Positions 37,521-48,972 of a stretch of 64,000 nt of DNA are shown piece by piece. Numbering within the stretch: the stretch's first letter is position 1; each line of letters starts with the position of its first letter. The notes below the pieces were generated by a model that worked only from the letters and a program-made list of their open reading frames with translations, was not told the DNA's origin and searched no databases. The stretch is from Typha latifolia (taxonomy: Eukaryota > Streptophyta > Magnoliopsida > Poales > Typhaceae). Position numbers and translations under genes: made by a program. Location: contig CM034099.1 in assembly GCA_019914945.1 (NCBI GenBank), forward strand, positions 2,480,001 through 2,544,000. Direction: 5' to 3'.

Positions 37521-38107
37521 CTTCCACTCCGAGGAGGAAGATAAAGCACCCTTTCTCTTTCTTAGTACCTCTATTAAATTATTATTGTAAATATATAAGA
37601 ACTTAATATTAAAAATTTTAGAAGAAAATTAACATTATTATAAAACCTAATTATAATATTTCTTATTTCGATTACATATTTCAGTAATAATTTTGATTAA
37701 CCCGAATAAATTAGAGCACATACAATACATACGCCAAATAACATAGATCATTAATTCATTACGCCTCTCCCTAATATGTCTTATAACTAGCACAAGTTGC
37801 CAATTTGGCATACGCTAAGTATCAGATCACATGGATTTTTGTTTTTTATTCACTATACTTCACATCTTGACCAAATTTAGAGACCAAATTATACCAAGTG
37901 GAAGCTCTCCGAAGTCCAAAACCATTTTGAGCTTTCCAGATTCCACCAGGATTAATACCCCTTGTTTTCCTTTCTCCCTACCATCCTCTTCCTTCTCTCC
38001 TCCTCCCATTGAAATCCTCTCTCTCTCGCCCTAAACGTAAAGTCGTGGCCTTCCATTGCCCACGTTCTCTTCTCTTCTCTCCTATCCTCATGAGATGAAA
38101 ACCCCCA
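37521..38107. promoter_or_regulatory. Shared upstream region of two divergent PPR genes
   Basis: The 587 bp between the two PPR start codons must hold both promoters and leaders. The middle is AT-rich, and the right part is pyrimidine-rich, as in plant leaders. No clear TATA box can be assigned to either side. Confidence 0.6.
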
Positions 38108-40822
38108 TTGCTTCCAATGCCGAGACCCCTCTTCTTCTTCCCCAAATCCCAAAACCCATCTCTCCTTCTCTTCTTGTCGTCTTCCTACTCTTCCCTCTTC
38201 CGCTCTTTCTCAATCTCATCCGACTTCCCAGAACTAGAAGAAGACCCTTCTCTCCTTATCTCGAAAGCCCACCAAATCCTTTCCCAGCCCAGATGGAGAG
38301 ATAGCCACGACCTCGCCCGCCTCGCCCCTGCACTCCTTCCGCACCATGTTGCCCAAATCATCGAATCCTATCGCGATATTAACCGGGTGTTGGAATTTTT
38401 CAACTGGATCTCTCAGAGGCATTTCCTCAAACATAACCTAGACTGCTTCTTCGTTTTGCTGAACAGGCTCGTCACTGTTCGGATGTTTGCTGCCGCTGGC
38501 CGGGTCAGGATCCAAATGATCAAATCTTGTCAGAATGAGAAAGAGATGGCTCGCACGATCGATTTTTTGCATTTGATGAGTAGGAAGGGGTTCAAGTTGG
38601 GATTTTTCAGCTATAATACTATGTTAATCCAGTTGAATAGGCTTAAAATGGTTGGAACTGCCATGAATCTTTACCACCAGATGCTGGGCAGTGGCGTGGA
38701 ACCTAATCTTTTGACGTATAATGTGGTGATCAATATCTTGTGCAAGAATGGGAAGGTCGGGGAGGCGAGGCTGATTCTGGGTAGAATTTATGAGTGTCAT
38801 ATGAAGCCTGATACATTCACTTACACGTCGCTGATTCTGGGTCATTGCCGAAACCGTGATCTGACTTCATCTTTCCAAGTCTTGGATCAGATGATCAAGG
38901 AAGGCTGTGAACCCAATTCTGCAACGTACTCCACACTAATTAATGGCCTTTGTGATGCAGGGAGGGTAGATGAAGCATTATTTTTGATGAAAGAGATGGT
39001 GGAGAGAGGTATACAGCCAACGGTGTATACATACACTCTTCCAATTAGCACTCTTTGTAGCCTTGGACGGGTAGGAGAGGCCTGCAATTTAGTTATTAGT
39101 ATGAGGAAGAGAGGGTGTCTGCCAAATGTTCAGACATATACAGCACTTATGAGTGGGCTGTGCAAATCAGATGGGCTTGAAGTGGCTATTGGATTGTTTA
39201 ATAAAATGGAAAGGGATGGTTTGGTACCAAATACTATAACATATAATGCTTTGATTGATGCATTGTGTGAGAAAAGGAAAATAGAGTCTGCAGTAAGAAT
39301 CTTTTATCTAATGGAGATGAGAGGTTGCTCACAAAATTCAAGGACATATAATGAGATGATAAAGGGTTTCTGTTTAGTGGGTAAAGTCGAGAAAGGCATG
39401 GTTCTCTTTCACAGGATGCTAACACAAGGCCCTTCTGTGGATCAGGTAACATACAACACCATCATAAATGGATATTGCAGCTTAGGAAATCTCAATAATG
39501 CTGTTAGGGTGCTAGATCTTATGAAGGAAAATGGATGTGAGCCTGATGAGTGGACTTACACTGAACTCATTTGTGGCTTCTGCAGAGGAGGAAAATTAGA
39601 TCTAGCTTCTGAGACTTTTAAAGAAATGGAGGACTGTGGTTTGGTTCCGAATGAGGTTACTTACAGTGCACTAATAGATGGTTACAGCAAGGATGGGAAG
39701 CTAGACACTGCCTTGTTCTTACTGGAGAGGATGGAGAAAAGTGGTTGCAAACCAAATGAGCAGACTTACAATGCTATAATAAATGGTTTCTCCAAGCAGA
39801 ATCGCTTATGTGAAGCGGAAAAGCTACGTGGAGAGATGGTTGACCGGAATATTTTCCCAAATGTTATTACTTACACTGCATTGATTGATGGTCTGTGCAA
39901 GAATGGTGCCACATCCACTGCACTTAAAATATTGAATGAGATGACAAATCAAGGCTGTTCACCCAATCTACACACTTATAGTGCCCTTATTTATGGTCTG
40001 TGCCAGGAAAGCAATGTTGAGGAGGCTGAGAAAATGTTTGCAGCATTGGAAGGAAAAGGGTTAGCACCTGATCAAGTTACATATACTTCAATGATTGATG
40101 GTTACGTTGTTATAGGTAAAGTCAATCTTGCTTTTGGACTTCTGAGACAAATGATTGATGCTGGATGTAAACCTGACTACCGTACATATGGTGTTTTGCT
40201 TAAAGGCTTGTGTATAAAGCACCAAATAATGGATCAAAAACTTGCAGCTTTGCCAAATGCAGTCCCCAATTGCAGCTTTGATGAGAAGGTCATAACTTGT
40301 GACATCGTTTCTAACTTTTTGACTAAATTAGTAGAGTTTGGATGTGACTTGACCATTGAAGTATACAACATGCTGGTAAGTGGTTTATGTAGAGAAGGAA
40401 GATGGTTTGAAGCAGATCAGTTGGTTAAGAGTATGATTGACCAAGATGTATTACCAGATGATGAGATATATAGTTCTTTGTTACAGGTGCTGTCGAGTCA
40501 CTCTGAAATAGATCTTGCTTTGGATACTTTAAATAAAATGACTATCCAAGGTTTTGAACTGCATCTAACTGGTTATAGAGCACTTATATGTTCTTTATGC
40601 AAGGCTGGTAGGACAATGGAAGCCCAAAATATTTTTGAAAATATGCTCACACAAGTATGGAATCCTGATGAGATTGTGTGGACTGTCCTCATTGATGGAT
40701 TGTTAAGGGGAGGATACCAAGATTTGTGTATGAAATTTCTTCACATTATGGAATCTAGGAATTCTAGACCTTCTTTTCAAACTTATGTTATTCTATCCAG
40801 GGAAGCTTCCAAAGAAGAGTAG
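38108..40822 (+). CDS. P-class PPR protein, At5g65560-like
   Basis: This intronless 904-residue protein has about 20 PPR motifs, each roughly 35 residues, from about residue 130 to the end (for example NVITYTALIDGLCKNGATST). There is no E or DYW extension. The first 50 residues are rich in Ser, Leu, Phe and Arg with few acids, suggesting organelle import. The segment LSQPRWRD...LLPHHVAQIIE, then LEFFNWISQR, resembles the region before the repeats of At5g65560 (about 915 residues) as I remember it, but repeat-level orthology cannot be proved by eye. P-class proteins bind and protect or process organelle transcripts. A second in-frame ATG lies nine bases downstream and could be the start. Confidence 0.92.
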   Translation: MLPMPRPLFFFPKSQNPSLLLFLSSSYSSLFRSFSISSDFPELEEDPSLLISKAHQILSQPRWRDSHDLARLAPALLPHHVAQIIESYRDINRVLEFFNWISQRHFLKHNLDCFFVLLNRLVTVRMFAAAGRVRIQMIKSCQNEKEMARTIDFLHLMSRKGFKLGFFSYNTMLIQLNRLKMVGTAMNLYHQMLGSGVEPNLLTYNVVINILCKNGKVGEARLILGRIYECHMKPDTFTYTSLILGHCRNRDLTSSFQVLDQMIKEGCEPNSATYSTLINGLCDAGRVDEALFLMKEMVERGIQPTVYTYTLPISTLCSLGRVGEACNLVISMRKRGCLPNVQTYTALMSGLCKSDGLEVAIGLFNKMERDGLVPNTITYNALIDALCEKRKIESAVRIFYLMEMRGCSQNSRTYNEMIKGFCLVGKVEKGMVLFHRMLTQGPSVDQVTYNTIINGYCSLGNLNNAVRVLDLMKENGCEPDEWTYTELICGFCRGGKLDLASETFKEMEDCGLVPNEVTYSALIDGYSKDGKLDTALFLLERMEKSGCKPNEQTYNAIINGFSKQNRLCEAEKLRGEMVDRNIFPNVITYTALIDGLCKNGATSTALKILNEMTNQGCSPNLHTYSALIYGLCQESNVEEAEKMFAALEGKGLAPDQVTYTSMIDGYVVIGKVNLAFGLLRQMIDAGCKPDYRTYGVLLKGLCIKHQIMDQKLAALPNAVPNCSFDEKVITCDIVSNFLTKLVEFGCDLTIEVYNMLVSGLCREGRWFEADQLVKSMIDQDVLPDDEIYSSLLQVLSSHSEIDLALDTLNKMTIQGFELHLTGYRALICSLCKAGRTMEAQNIFENMLTQVWNPDEIVWTVLIDGLLRGGYQDLCMKFLHIMESRNSRPSFQTYVILSREASKEE

Positions 40823-43800
40823 TCAATGAAATGTACGTAAGCGTCGAAAGACTGACAATTGAGGATCACTTCTGCAATTTTCACTCCACCTACCTAAATG
40901 CCCAGGCATTTGAGGCGTAATTGTGTAATCAGCAAGCAATCGGGCAAGACTATCAGTATCTTATGCCCTTACTTTTTCTGAAGCAGATCTTTTATCAGCT
41001 TCAGTTAAATCAACTTCCTTGTCTCTATAGATGGTGAGCTCGAAGGGCATGTAAATTTGTTAACATGTTTCCTTTTTCCTACAATTTTCATAACTGGTGC
41101 ATCTGAGTATCTGACATTGTGCTTATTTCAGGGCGTGGACTGAGCTATATCAATCTGGTTCTGTATCCACAAAAGAGCTGAAGTGAGATCCTTACCATTC
41201 TGATTCAGAAGGTGAACATGCAGTGGAATGTAACTTTAGTTTTTAGAGGGCAGAACTTCTAATTTGGAAATTTTTTTCAGTTTCATATTATTCGACAGAT
41301 TATTGTTAGTGTCTCTTCTATTTTCCTTTCTGATGTTGTATTGGTCAAACTACGCATTATTGGCCTAGCACTTCAGCAATTCTTCAATTTATAATTAGGT
41401 TACATTACAACCTGAAATGCTTCTTTTCATGTACTTTTTGGTAGGAGATGCTATAAAAGATAAGTAGTCTATCAATTCTTTATTAGACAAGAAGTACATT
41501 ACAGGTCAAAACTCAATGGCCATTATTTTAGCCTCTTAATTATGTGTAGAATTGCAGATAGGTAGAGGAAAACACAGAGTATTAAATAGTTGTGGCTCTT
41601 CCATAGTTATGTAATTTGTTACATTCTTATTTTGTAGTTATATTTTCCTTGAGTAACGTTATTGCTCTTTTGCAAGGTACCACAAATACATGGTTTATCT
41701 TATTCATTCTAGTTTTCTGGAAAATTTTGCAGAATACATTTGGACAAAACCTGATGAACAATGGAAGCTTCAATAAGAAAAAACACCAGATCATTTCATT
41801 ATTGGTATGCATCAATATGAAGTTCAGCAGGCTCACTATGTAAGAAAGAGCTTGGCGATCAGAAAGATCTGCAAATGACCTTGTAGCAAGACATGACTAA
41901 TAGCAGAAGCAGCACAAAGGTAGTTTTTTGACCTTTAGCATTGCGGCATAATGCAGCCATATTACTGACACAACACGATAGAATTTTTTTTATTCTTTTT
42001 TCGGATCATTAATCTTATGATTTTCTTACTTTTGTGTACATCGTTCATTCTAAATTGAATTTCATTGATAATAGTTCAATAATTTTTAAAGATGGTGGGT
42101 TTTGGTAGCTTGCATGACAAACATGCAAGCCTAACCATGGCCAATTGCTTTTTGTGAATTACTCTGAAATTTTAATGTAATTGGTTGCCATTTCAAATAA
42201 CATTAACTGAGTTTACATTCCTTTAACATATTTTACATTTGTACTTTGATTTTTGATGATATTGATATTGATATGCATACTGTTGATATCAAGGCCATCA
42301 ATATTACATCATGATGGATCATGACTGCAATATTTTGTATATCAATTATTGTTAATACTAAGAAGCAATAAATATTTAAAATATTATTAGCTTCAATTGA
42401 AGTACTTATCCATTTCTTCCCCCTGGATTTACACAAACATGCACACAAAGACGAGCCATTAAACATTCTTAGGTATTTTTGTTTCAAACTATTGTGGGAT
42501 GTCCTAACCTATGTTGGTGGAACAATGTCTTCTCTTTCTTGAATATCAGATATCTTAAATTCAAGTACTTTGCACTCTCACTAATGTAGATTTGCCCACA
42601 ATGCAATGAATTAACTCCTGAAAATATTTAGAAATCAAATTGATTGCTTCCTTGGGTTGGATCAAACATTAGCCAGACTTGGCATAGCTTGCTTTTGAGT
42701 TAAAGCTGATATAGTTCAGTCTAAATTGGAGTCTTGTCAAGATATGTGTTACAGGTTGTAGCTTTGAAGATCAATCTAGAAAACAGAAATGAAGATAATC
42801 AAATAACAACGGATCTGATGGTATAATGAATAACGAGAAGTCATTGAAAACGTAAGAAATAGTTAGTTGGTTCGCATGTGATACTTGTATTGTAGGTGTA
42901 ATAGACAAACAATAGCAGTATCTTTCAGTTCCGTTCAGTTTACTTCTCAAAATGTTACATCTATGCACCACCTTTTATGAGAAAAGGCTGGGGTGGACGT
43001 CAGTTAAATTTCATTAAGGGACATGAAACTGCAAAGTGGGGAAAGGAAAGTGTTTATTCTCTTTGGATGTTATGATTGATTGCTATAAAGAATAGTCTTA
43101 TATTCTTGTGTAATCTCCAGGTCAAATAACTAACGTCACTTTGATACTAGAATTGGTTGGTACTACAGTCTCTTTGGGAGTTTTAAATGTTAAATCATAC
43201 CACATGGCATGCAATGGGAGAGAAAAAAAAGAAGTAGTGCATCTTATGATTACATGTTTGATCAATCAATTTGATGGGTCCAATGACGTCTGAACTGGAA
43301 GCTACCATATTAGCAAAGACATTCTACTCTTGAATCACAATTAGATTGAGTAGCACAAATTTCGAAAACTTCAGACTGACCTGTTTGGATCTTACTTCCA
43401 AACAATATTCAGTACAATGGTCTGCAAAAGCTGGTTATTACTTCGATCAGATCTGAGTATCATAGCTTCCTAATCCTTTTCACGTTCCCAGTATCAACTT
43501 GGTGCCTTCTGTATGACGAGTTATTTACCATGTACTAACTGAAGGTAACTTGGAGTTTTTACTATCAGATGTTTCACAAGCTTAATATATGCAGCAGTGT
43601 GTCATTATGTTCTCATTTATGGTCAATTATTGATTTTTTAACTTTCAATTGCTTCTTTGAAGTACATCTGGTGTTCTGATGATAGATTGATACTAACTTG
43701 CCTGGTAGCATTTAGAAGAGGTGACTAGATTGATAGCACAGTGTGATCCCATTTGCATACACTAATCCCATCATGTTAGGGAATGTGGCCATGTCTCTAC

Positions 43801-44300
43801 TAACCTAACTATCCTGTGATCTTTGTGTTTCCCCCACTGGATGATGGACCCCAAAAACCATCAAACAGCTAATTTTTAGAGTACAGGGAATAGTACTGGG
43901 GGTATATTGAGAGTGGCAAAAAAGAGACAGTCAAAAAAAGAAAAAGAAAAAAGAAAAAAGAAAAAGCAATGATAACAGCAGCATCTAGAGATCTGGGGCC
44001 TGCATGCCATTCCCTTCCAAACAGCTCCAGGACAAGGAAAGTAACAAGGAAGCTTGCCATATCTTCATGAAGGAATTCATCAAACCCCATGATTGCTCCC
44101 AAAACCCTAGATGACCTCTTGTCCCCATTGTAGTCATAGTACTTAATAACACCACCTCTCAAAACATTGTGGAGGAAATGGGCATATAATACGGAGCACA
44201 GAAAGATATGGTGCATTAAATCCCCCAAGTTGATGCTGGCACATGGGAGGATCCATCAGCCAATGCAACACAATTGGGATCGCTTAACTACCTTGTTTAG

Positions 44301-44370
<70 letters not shown>

Positions 44371-44377
44371 TGGTCCA

Positions 44378-44411
<34 letters not shown>

Positions 44412-44837
44412 CTAAAATGAACACATAATGTAGGGGGTTGAAATGGGAAAAATAATAATTCCTCTAATATAAATAACGAAAGAAATTATGTAATTTATAT
44501 CCATCTCCTTGTAACCCTTTGGGTCAAAATCCAGCCCACCACAAAAAGGCTACACCCTCCTGTTCAAAGACAACAACACCCATCACACATCTCATATTCC
44601 TCTACGAACTCCCTCCAAATGCAAACCTCCATCCTCCCTTGGACTACTCTCCCACCCTTATTCCCCTTTAAAAAGTTGCTCACATCCACCAATCCAACTC
44701 CTCAGATAGCTCCAAAAGACTTTGTGTCTTGGACTTAGCAGCCCCCTTCTTGATTCTCCTCTCTCATTTACATCATCCAGGATCAATCAGTAGGGCACAA
44801 ACACATATGAAATGAGTGCATGAGGACACCTCCCCCC
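40823..44837. other. Gene-poor region with microsatellites
   Basis: This contains the PPR 3' region and then AT-rich sequence. No recognisable gene is present. A 119-codon minus-strand frame at 43869-44228 ends in a low-complexity Phe/Leu run and looks accidental. Long TG and AT microsatellites occur at 44302-44409. Confidence 0.55.
44302..44409. repeat. Compound microsatellite (TG)n then (AT)n
   Basis: About 33 uninterrupted TG units (44302-44368) and, after 12 bases, about 14 AT units (44381-44409). Alternating purine-pyrimidine tracts of this length can adopt Z-DNA and are usually highly length-variable. Confidence 0.97.
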
Positions 44838-44845
44838 TATAAATA
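44838..44845 (+). promoter_or_regulatory. TATA box of the small gene at 44928
   Basis: TATAAATA lies 90 bases before the ATG in a C-rich context (CCCCCCTATAAATAATGC). This is well placed for a short-leader promoter. Confidence 0.7.
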
Positions 44846-44927
44846 ATGCACTTTGCCACCCAACTAAATAAGCCCCCCTTCTTGAGGACCAATACAACAC
44901 CCACACCAGTCACCTAATCCCTCTCTC

Positions 44928-45251
44928 ATGGGGAGGCAAGGCAATGAGACGACCTCAGTCCTCCACTCCTCCTCCATTGCCCTCCTCCAGGAGAGGTTTA
45001 GGCAGCTCCAGAGAGTCAAGGAGATGAGGGAGGAGAGGGAGCAGCAAAGAGTTTTCGCCAATGGCGGCGAAAGGTCAAGCTCTAGAGCTCACTGTGAGCA
45101 CCCAAAGTGGTTCTTCCACCCCGAGCTAATTAGGCCTTCTAGGCCTCTCCAGGGACCTCCATCTCAGGGGCTAACCCTTAATGGCGATCTGCCGCTTCTC
45201 GGGGCAAATAATTGTAATGATGCGGAAGTCGATACTTCGCTTCACCTGTGA
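44928..45251 (+). CDS. Uncharacterised 107-residue protein with short coiled coil
   Basis: This is a single-exon gene with a good upstream TATA box. The protein begins MGRQGNETTSVLHSSSIALL, then a charged amphipathic helix (QERFRQLQRVKEMREEREQQ, about residues 21-40) likely to form a coiled coil. The rest is polar, with a central HPKWFFHPEL patch and a Leu-rich end. There is no signal peptide or membrane segment. I think small plant proteins with this SSSIALLQERFRQLQ start are conserved, but I know no name or function and give none. Codon use and the clean TATA-to-ATG spacing favour a real gene. Confidence 0.65.
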   Translation: MGRQGNETTSVLHSSSIALLQERFRQLQRVKEMREEREQQRVFANGGERSSSRAHCEHPKWFFHPELIRPSRPLQGPPSQGLTLNGDLPLLGANNCNDAEVDTSLHL

Positions 45252-46056
45252 TCACAATCAAAACTGCTACCTCTCTTGTGCTTCTACTTCTCTTCTGGAT
45301 TTGCTTTTCTTTTCTTTTCTATACTTTTCTGAGCCTCTCTCTTCTCTCTGTATTGTAACTAGAATGGAAATATCTTGGAGTGCAATGTAATTACTAGTCG
45401 CGGCATCTTCACATATGATTGATTGCTTCTTAATTCTATCAAAAGAATCACATAATGAGATCTACCGAAAGTTAGTAAGTTAGTAAAGGTTAGCTTTTTT
45501 TCTTTTTCTTTTTCTTTTTCTTTTAAACGGTCCAAGGAAAGATTTTATATTTTAGTGTTTTAAGTTGTGGCAAAACCTAGTCACTGGAATGCAGAGGAGT
45601 GCCAAATGATATACTTTTGAATGGGAAGTGATTTTCTTTGCAAATAAGACCAAAGAATAAACAAAGCTGAATTGAAGATGGAAATGAAATAATCTAAGTG
45701 ATAGACTCGAGCACTTTTGAGCTAGTGTTAGTAAAAACATTTACATTACCACATGAACTAGTGAGCAAAATGCATACACATAACTATGAAAGCAATAACA
45801 TGATAGAGAAACAAGCAATATATCCATACTTCATGTTGCAACATAAAAGGAACAAAGTCTATAGAGTTAGTATTCCATGCATGGTCATATGGGCAAGCAT
45901 GATGATAACTTCAGTGGCTCAAAACAAAAGCTTGAATAAGACTTGGTTTATAACAAACCACCCCAAGAAGAAGAAGAAGAAGAAGAAGAAGAAGAAGAAA
46001 GAAGAGGAGGAGGAAGAGTATAAGATAAAAGGAGGAGGGGATGTGATTGGCATTCC

Positions 46057-46115
<59 letters not shown>

Positions 46116-47870
46116 TCTCACCCTTTCGCAGGTATACAGCAATCTTATTTGTCGAAACAACAGTCAGTCTGAAGAATTGTCAAGCAGCAATCAAGTACCT
46201 CAATTATGCAAAATGTCATTCTTTAGTTCCAGTACTCTGCTTACAAGCTATGTACTGAACCAAGTACAAAGAGATTGGGATATCAAAGTCATTGATGATA
46301 CTGAGATAACTTTTCACTCTCCCCAAATTGCTATTATGGTTATAATATTTCTTATTTGATTAGTGTTAAAATTAACACATACATATAATTAACTAAAATA
46401 TTTTATTTCTTAAAGTTCAGAGTTTAAAACATATATTTGCTGATTTCTTTTTCTTGTGTAAATTTTTTTTTTCTTATATTATGATTCAATTAACTTTAGA
46501 TAACGTTTGAACCATCTTAAGTAATTTATAAGAGTGTAAAAAAAATTATGTTCTAATATAAGTTTAATTTTAGCTATGATTAGTTAGAGATAAGTAATAC
46601 AATGAGATTTTGAAAAGGGCTCAATAATTTTAGTATGATTATAATATTAAAAAAATATAGTGACAATTACCGCCTAAAAATGCCATGATATAATTTTATC
46701 AAAACAAGGAAAATTGGAGTATAAGAGACAAACCTTGCCTTTCTTTCTTTTTTCTTTTTTCTTTGGCTAAATTACACGTAGATCTTTTTTAGAAAACACA
46801 CAACGTGACATTAAGACCCCTTGGTCTAATCTCTTTGTAGGGGTTGAAGAACAGGGCCACGAAATCGGGTCGGATCTTCCTACATATCTGACATCCGATA
46901 GGCAGCAGAAAACGAGAAGTAACCATTATTATACTTCCCTAAGACCCTCACTTCTCCCCTGCCCGCCTCGAATTACTATGAATTCCAAGAAGAAGAAGAG
47001 GGAGAGATGTTCGGGGCTTCGAGGTGAGCCGTCTCCGTTGCTGCTCGCGTTAGTGGAGTCGAAAGATATCGAGTCTTGGACGCGGTATTGCCGAGAACAC
47101 CCATTTGTTTAAATCCCAAAAGTTGTGTTTTTTTTTTTTCCTTCTGATAGTTTTCCTACTCTTAGGCATGGATTAGTGATGGGTCTTGTTGTTCTAGTTT
47201 CCATTCGATCATGATTGTTTGATTGCAATGGTTTGCTTATGAATGGGGTTGTTGTTCTTGCATTACAGTGGAAAAGGTCTATCATCTCTTGCTGGGTTTT
47301 TTGTATAGTAACTATTCGAACTGGAAAAATTAGGGCTTGAGATTGGTTTTAAGCATGACGAATGGATAACAAATGCTTTAGTTTTCGTTGTTTTCTTATC
47401 TGCAGTTCAGCAGTTTGTGAAAGTAATTGCTCTCAGAAAACAGGGGCCTTGCATTTAGTCCTGCTAAATAAGGGGATATTTTGCTTGAAATTTAGGATTA
47501 GTTCTATTCTAATTAATATCCATCAAGTTCGAGGAAGAGGATTGGTTGAATCTGTACCTATATCTACTGGGGGGAAGTTATGATTTTTGTTTATTGGTTA
47601 TTCTCTTTATCATTATACAGTGTCATTGTTAACTATGTGTCAATTTTAAGAACATTAGTTGTTCCTTTCTTAGGCAAAGTCTTTGGGTTAGTTGGAGATC
47701 CTTTTACATTTTAATTGTTTAGTTTCATTCCTAACATCTTCAGCCAACATGTCATCCTTATCAATGACTTATGATTTTTCTTTTCGTCCACGGAATTTAA
47801 CTATTCTATGGTAGCTTCTTTGGTGTCCAGATGTTCATATAGTGTATCGATTATTTGTAATTTTTCTATT
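45252..47870. other. Microsatellite-rich spacer and an unassigned GC-richer start
   Basis: Several simple repeats occur: (TTTTTC)n near 45500, (AAG)n at 45965-45999 and (GA)n at 46062-46112. Around 46980 an ATG opens 44 codons (MNSKKKKRERCSGLRGEPS) followed by a stop. This looks like a first exon or a dead gene start but matches nothing I know. Confidence 0.5.
45965..46112. repeat. Microsatellites (AAG)n and (GA)n
   Basis: A run of about 11 AAG units (45965-45999) is followed, 60 bases on, by about 25 GA units (46062-46112). Confidence 0.95.
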
Positions 47871-47879
47871 CTTCCTCAG

Positions 47880-48972
47880 GTATCAGAGCAAGAGCATGGA
47901 CTTCCTTGATGGTTTTCTATCTTTACAAACCCAGAATTTACTAAACATGATGATATGAAACACAACACTGAGGAACTGCATTCTTGTTGGCAAACAATGC
48001 GAGTCAACTGCTGCAGCATTTGATACATCTGATCAACAATGTGAGAAATTTGAGTACCAGGCTGAGGTATTCCTTTAATATCATAAGTCTTTAACTTTTT
48101 CTATATTTTAGTGGGATTATCATTATTTTGTATCTTTGGTGGGTTAATCACCTGATGGGCCTGATAGTTCACAGCTTATATAGCAAAAAGGAAGTATTTC
48201 TTCAGCAGTTGATTAGCTGAGTGAGGTTAGACATGTGAATTAAACTTGGTTACCTTTTTCTTATATTTTCTGATTGCATTTTATGCAGTTTTTCTCTACT
48301 CTAGAAAATATGTAGAGGACCACTTCACAAGCTGCTTTGCTTGCTAAGTTCCTGGTCAACTTGTAAGCATATAAACTTTCAGAAATGTAGTCCGATATTG
48401 CCTTTAAAGTTTAAACCCCTTATAGTCCAGCCCGCATTATAGTTATTGATATTAAATTGGTTCTCCCATATTGATGCATAGACTAGCTTCCTTATATATT
48501 TATGATTCAGCAATTTGAATATGTTTTATAATGAGCATCTGCCTATTCGTATTTCTTAGCAATGCTAGTGATGCACTTGACGAGTGGAACCTGAACTTTT
48601 GAAGGAAGCTGTTGGCCTTGATATCCACATCTAGGCTGACAAAAAGAATGGAATAATTACAATAATGTAGGTGTTCATCTGAGTATCTACAACCTTCTTT
48701 TTTCTTCTTGTGGAGTGTGGATTGGATTGGTATGACCCGGCAATAACTTGTTGACTTGCTAGGAACTATAGCACATTGTGGAACTGGAACAGCAAAGTTT
48801 CTGAAAGCACAGAAGGTATGATGAACTTGGAACTATGATATTATAATTCATCTCTTCTTTGGTGGATCTTGTTGATTTCTGAAGATGACTGTATGGTTTC
48901 GGATTGATAGTTATTAGATTGATCAATTCGGGTTGGGCTTTTATTCAGCATGCCTTGTTTCAGACAAAGGTA
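47880..48972 (+). pseudogene. Decayed HSP90 gene fragment, mitochondrial HSP90-6/TRAP1 type
   Basis: Pieces of the HSP90 N-terminal ATP-binding domain occur in order but are broken. The linker CESTAAAFDTSDQQCEKFEY ends at a still-good donor at about 48067. Next come LMGLIVHSLYSKKEVFLQQL near 48155-48220, SNASDAL near 48560 and KEAVGLDIHI, stop, ADKKNGIITI near 48604-48665. Then come GTIAHCGTGTAKFLKAQK near 48765-48816 and a frameshifted QFGVGFYSA-CLVSDK region near 48926-48970. In-frame stops, frameshifts and loss of the DTGIGM segment make it non-functional. Middle and C-terminal domains are absent. Intron-like gaps with splice-like borders remain, so it arose as a genomic duplicate rather than a retrocopy. 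The linker text suits the organellar HSP90-6 (At3g07770) branch rather than cytosolic HSP90. Confidence 0.8.

Noticed and set aside
43869..44228. 119-codon minus-strand frame with hydrophobic Phe/Leu run
   Set aside because: The run comes from an A-rich low-complexity tract on the plus strand; no family resemblance and no promoter.
45698..46258. 186-codon plus-strand frame
   Set aside because: Its length is due to AAG and GA microsatellites giving poly-Lys and Arg-Glu runs.
46980..47112. MNSKKKKRERCSGLRGEPS open start upstream of the HSP90 relic
   Set aside because: It does not resemble an HSP90 N-terminus and stops after 44 codons; it cannot be tied to the relic.
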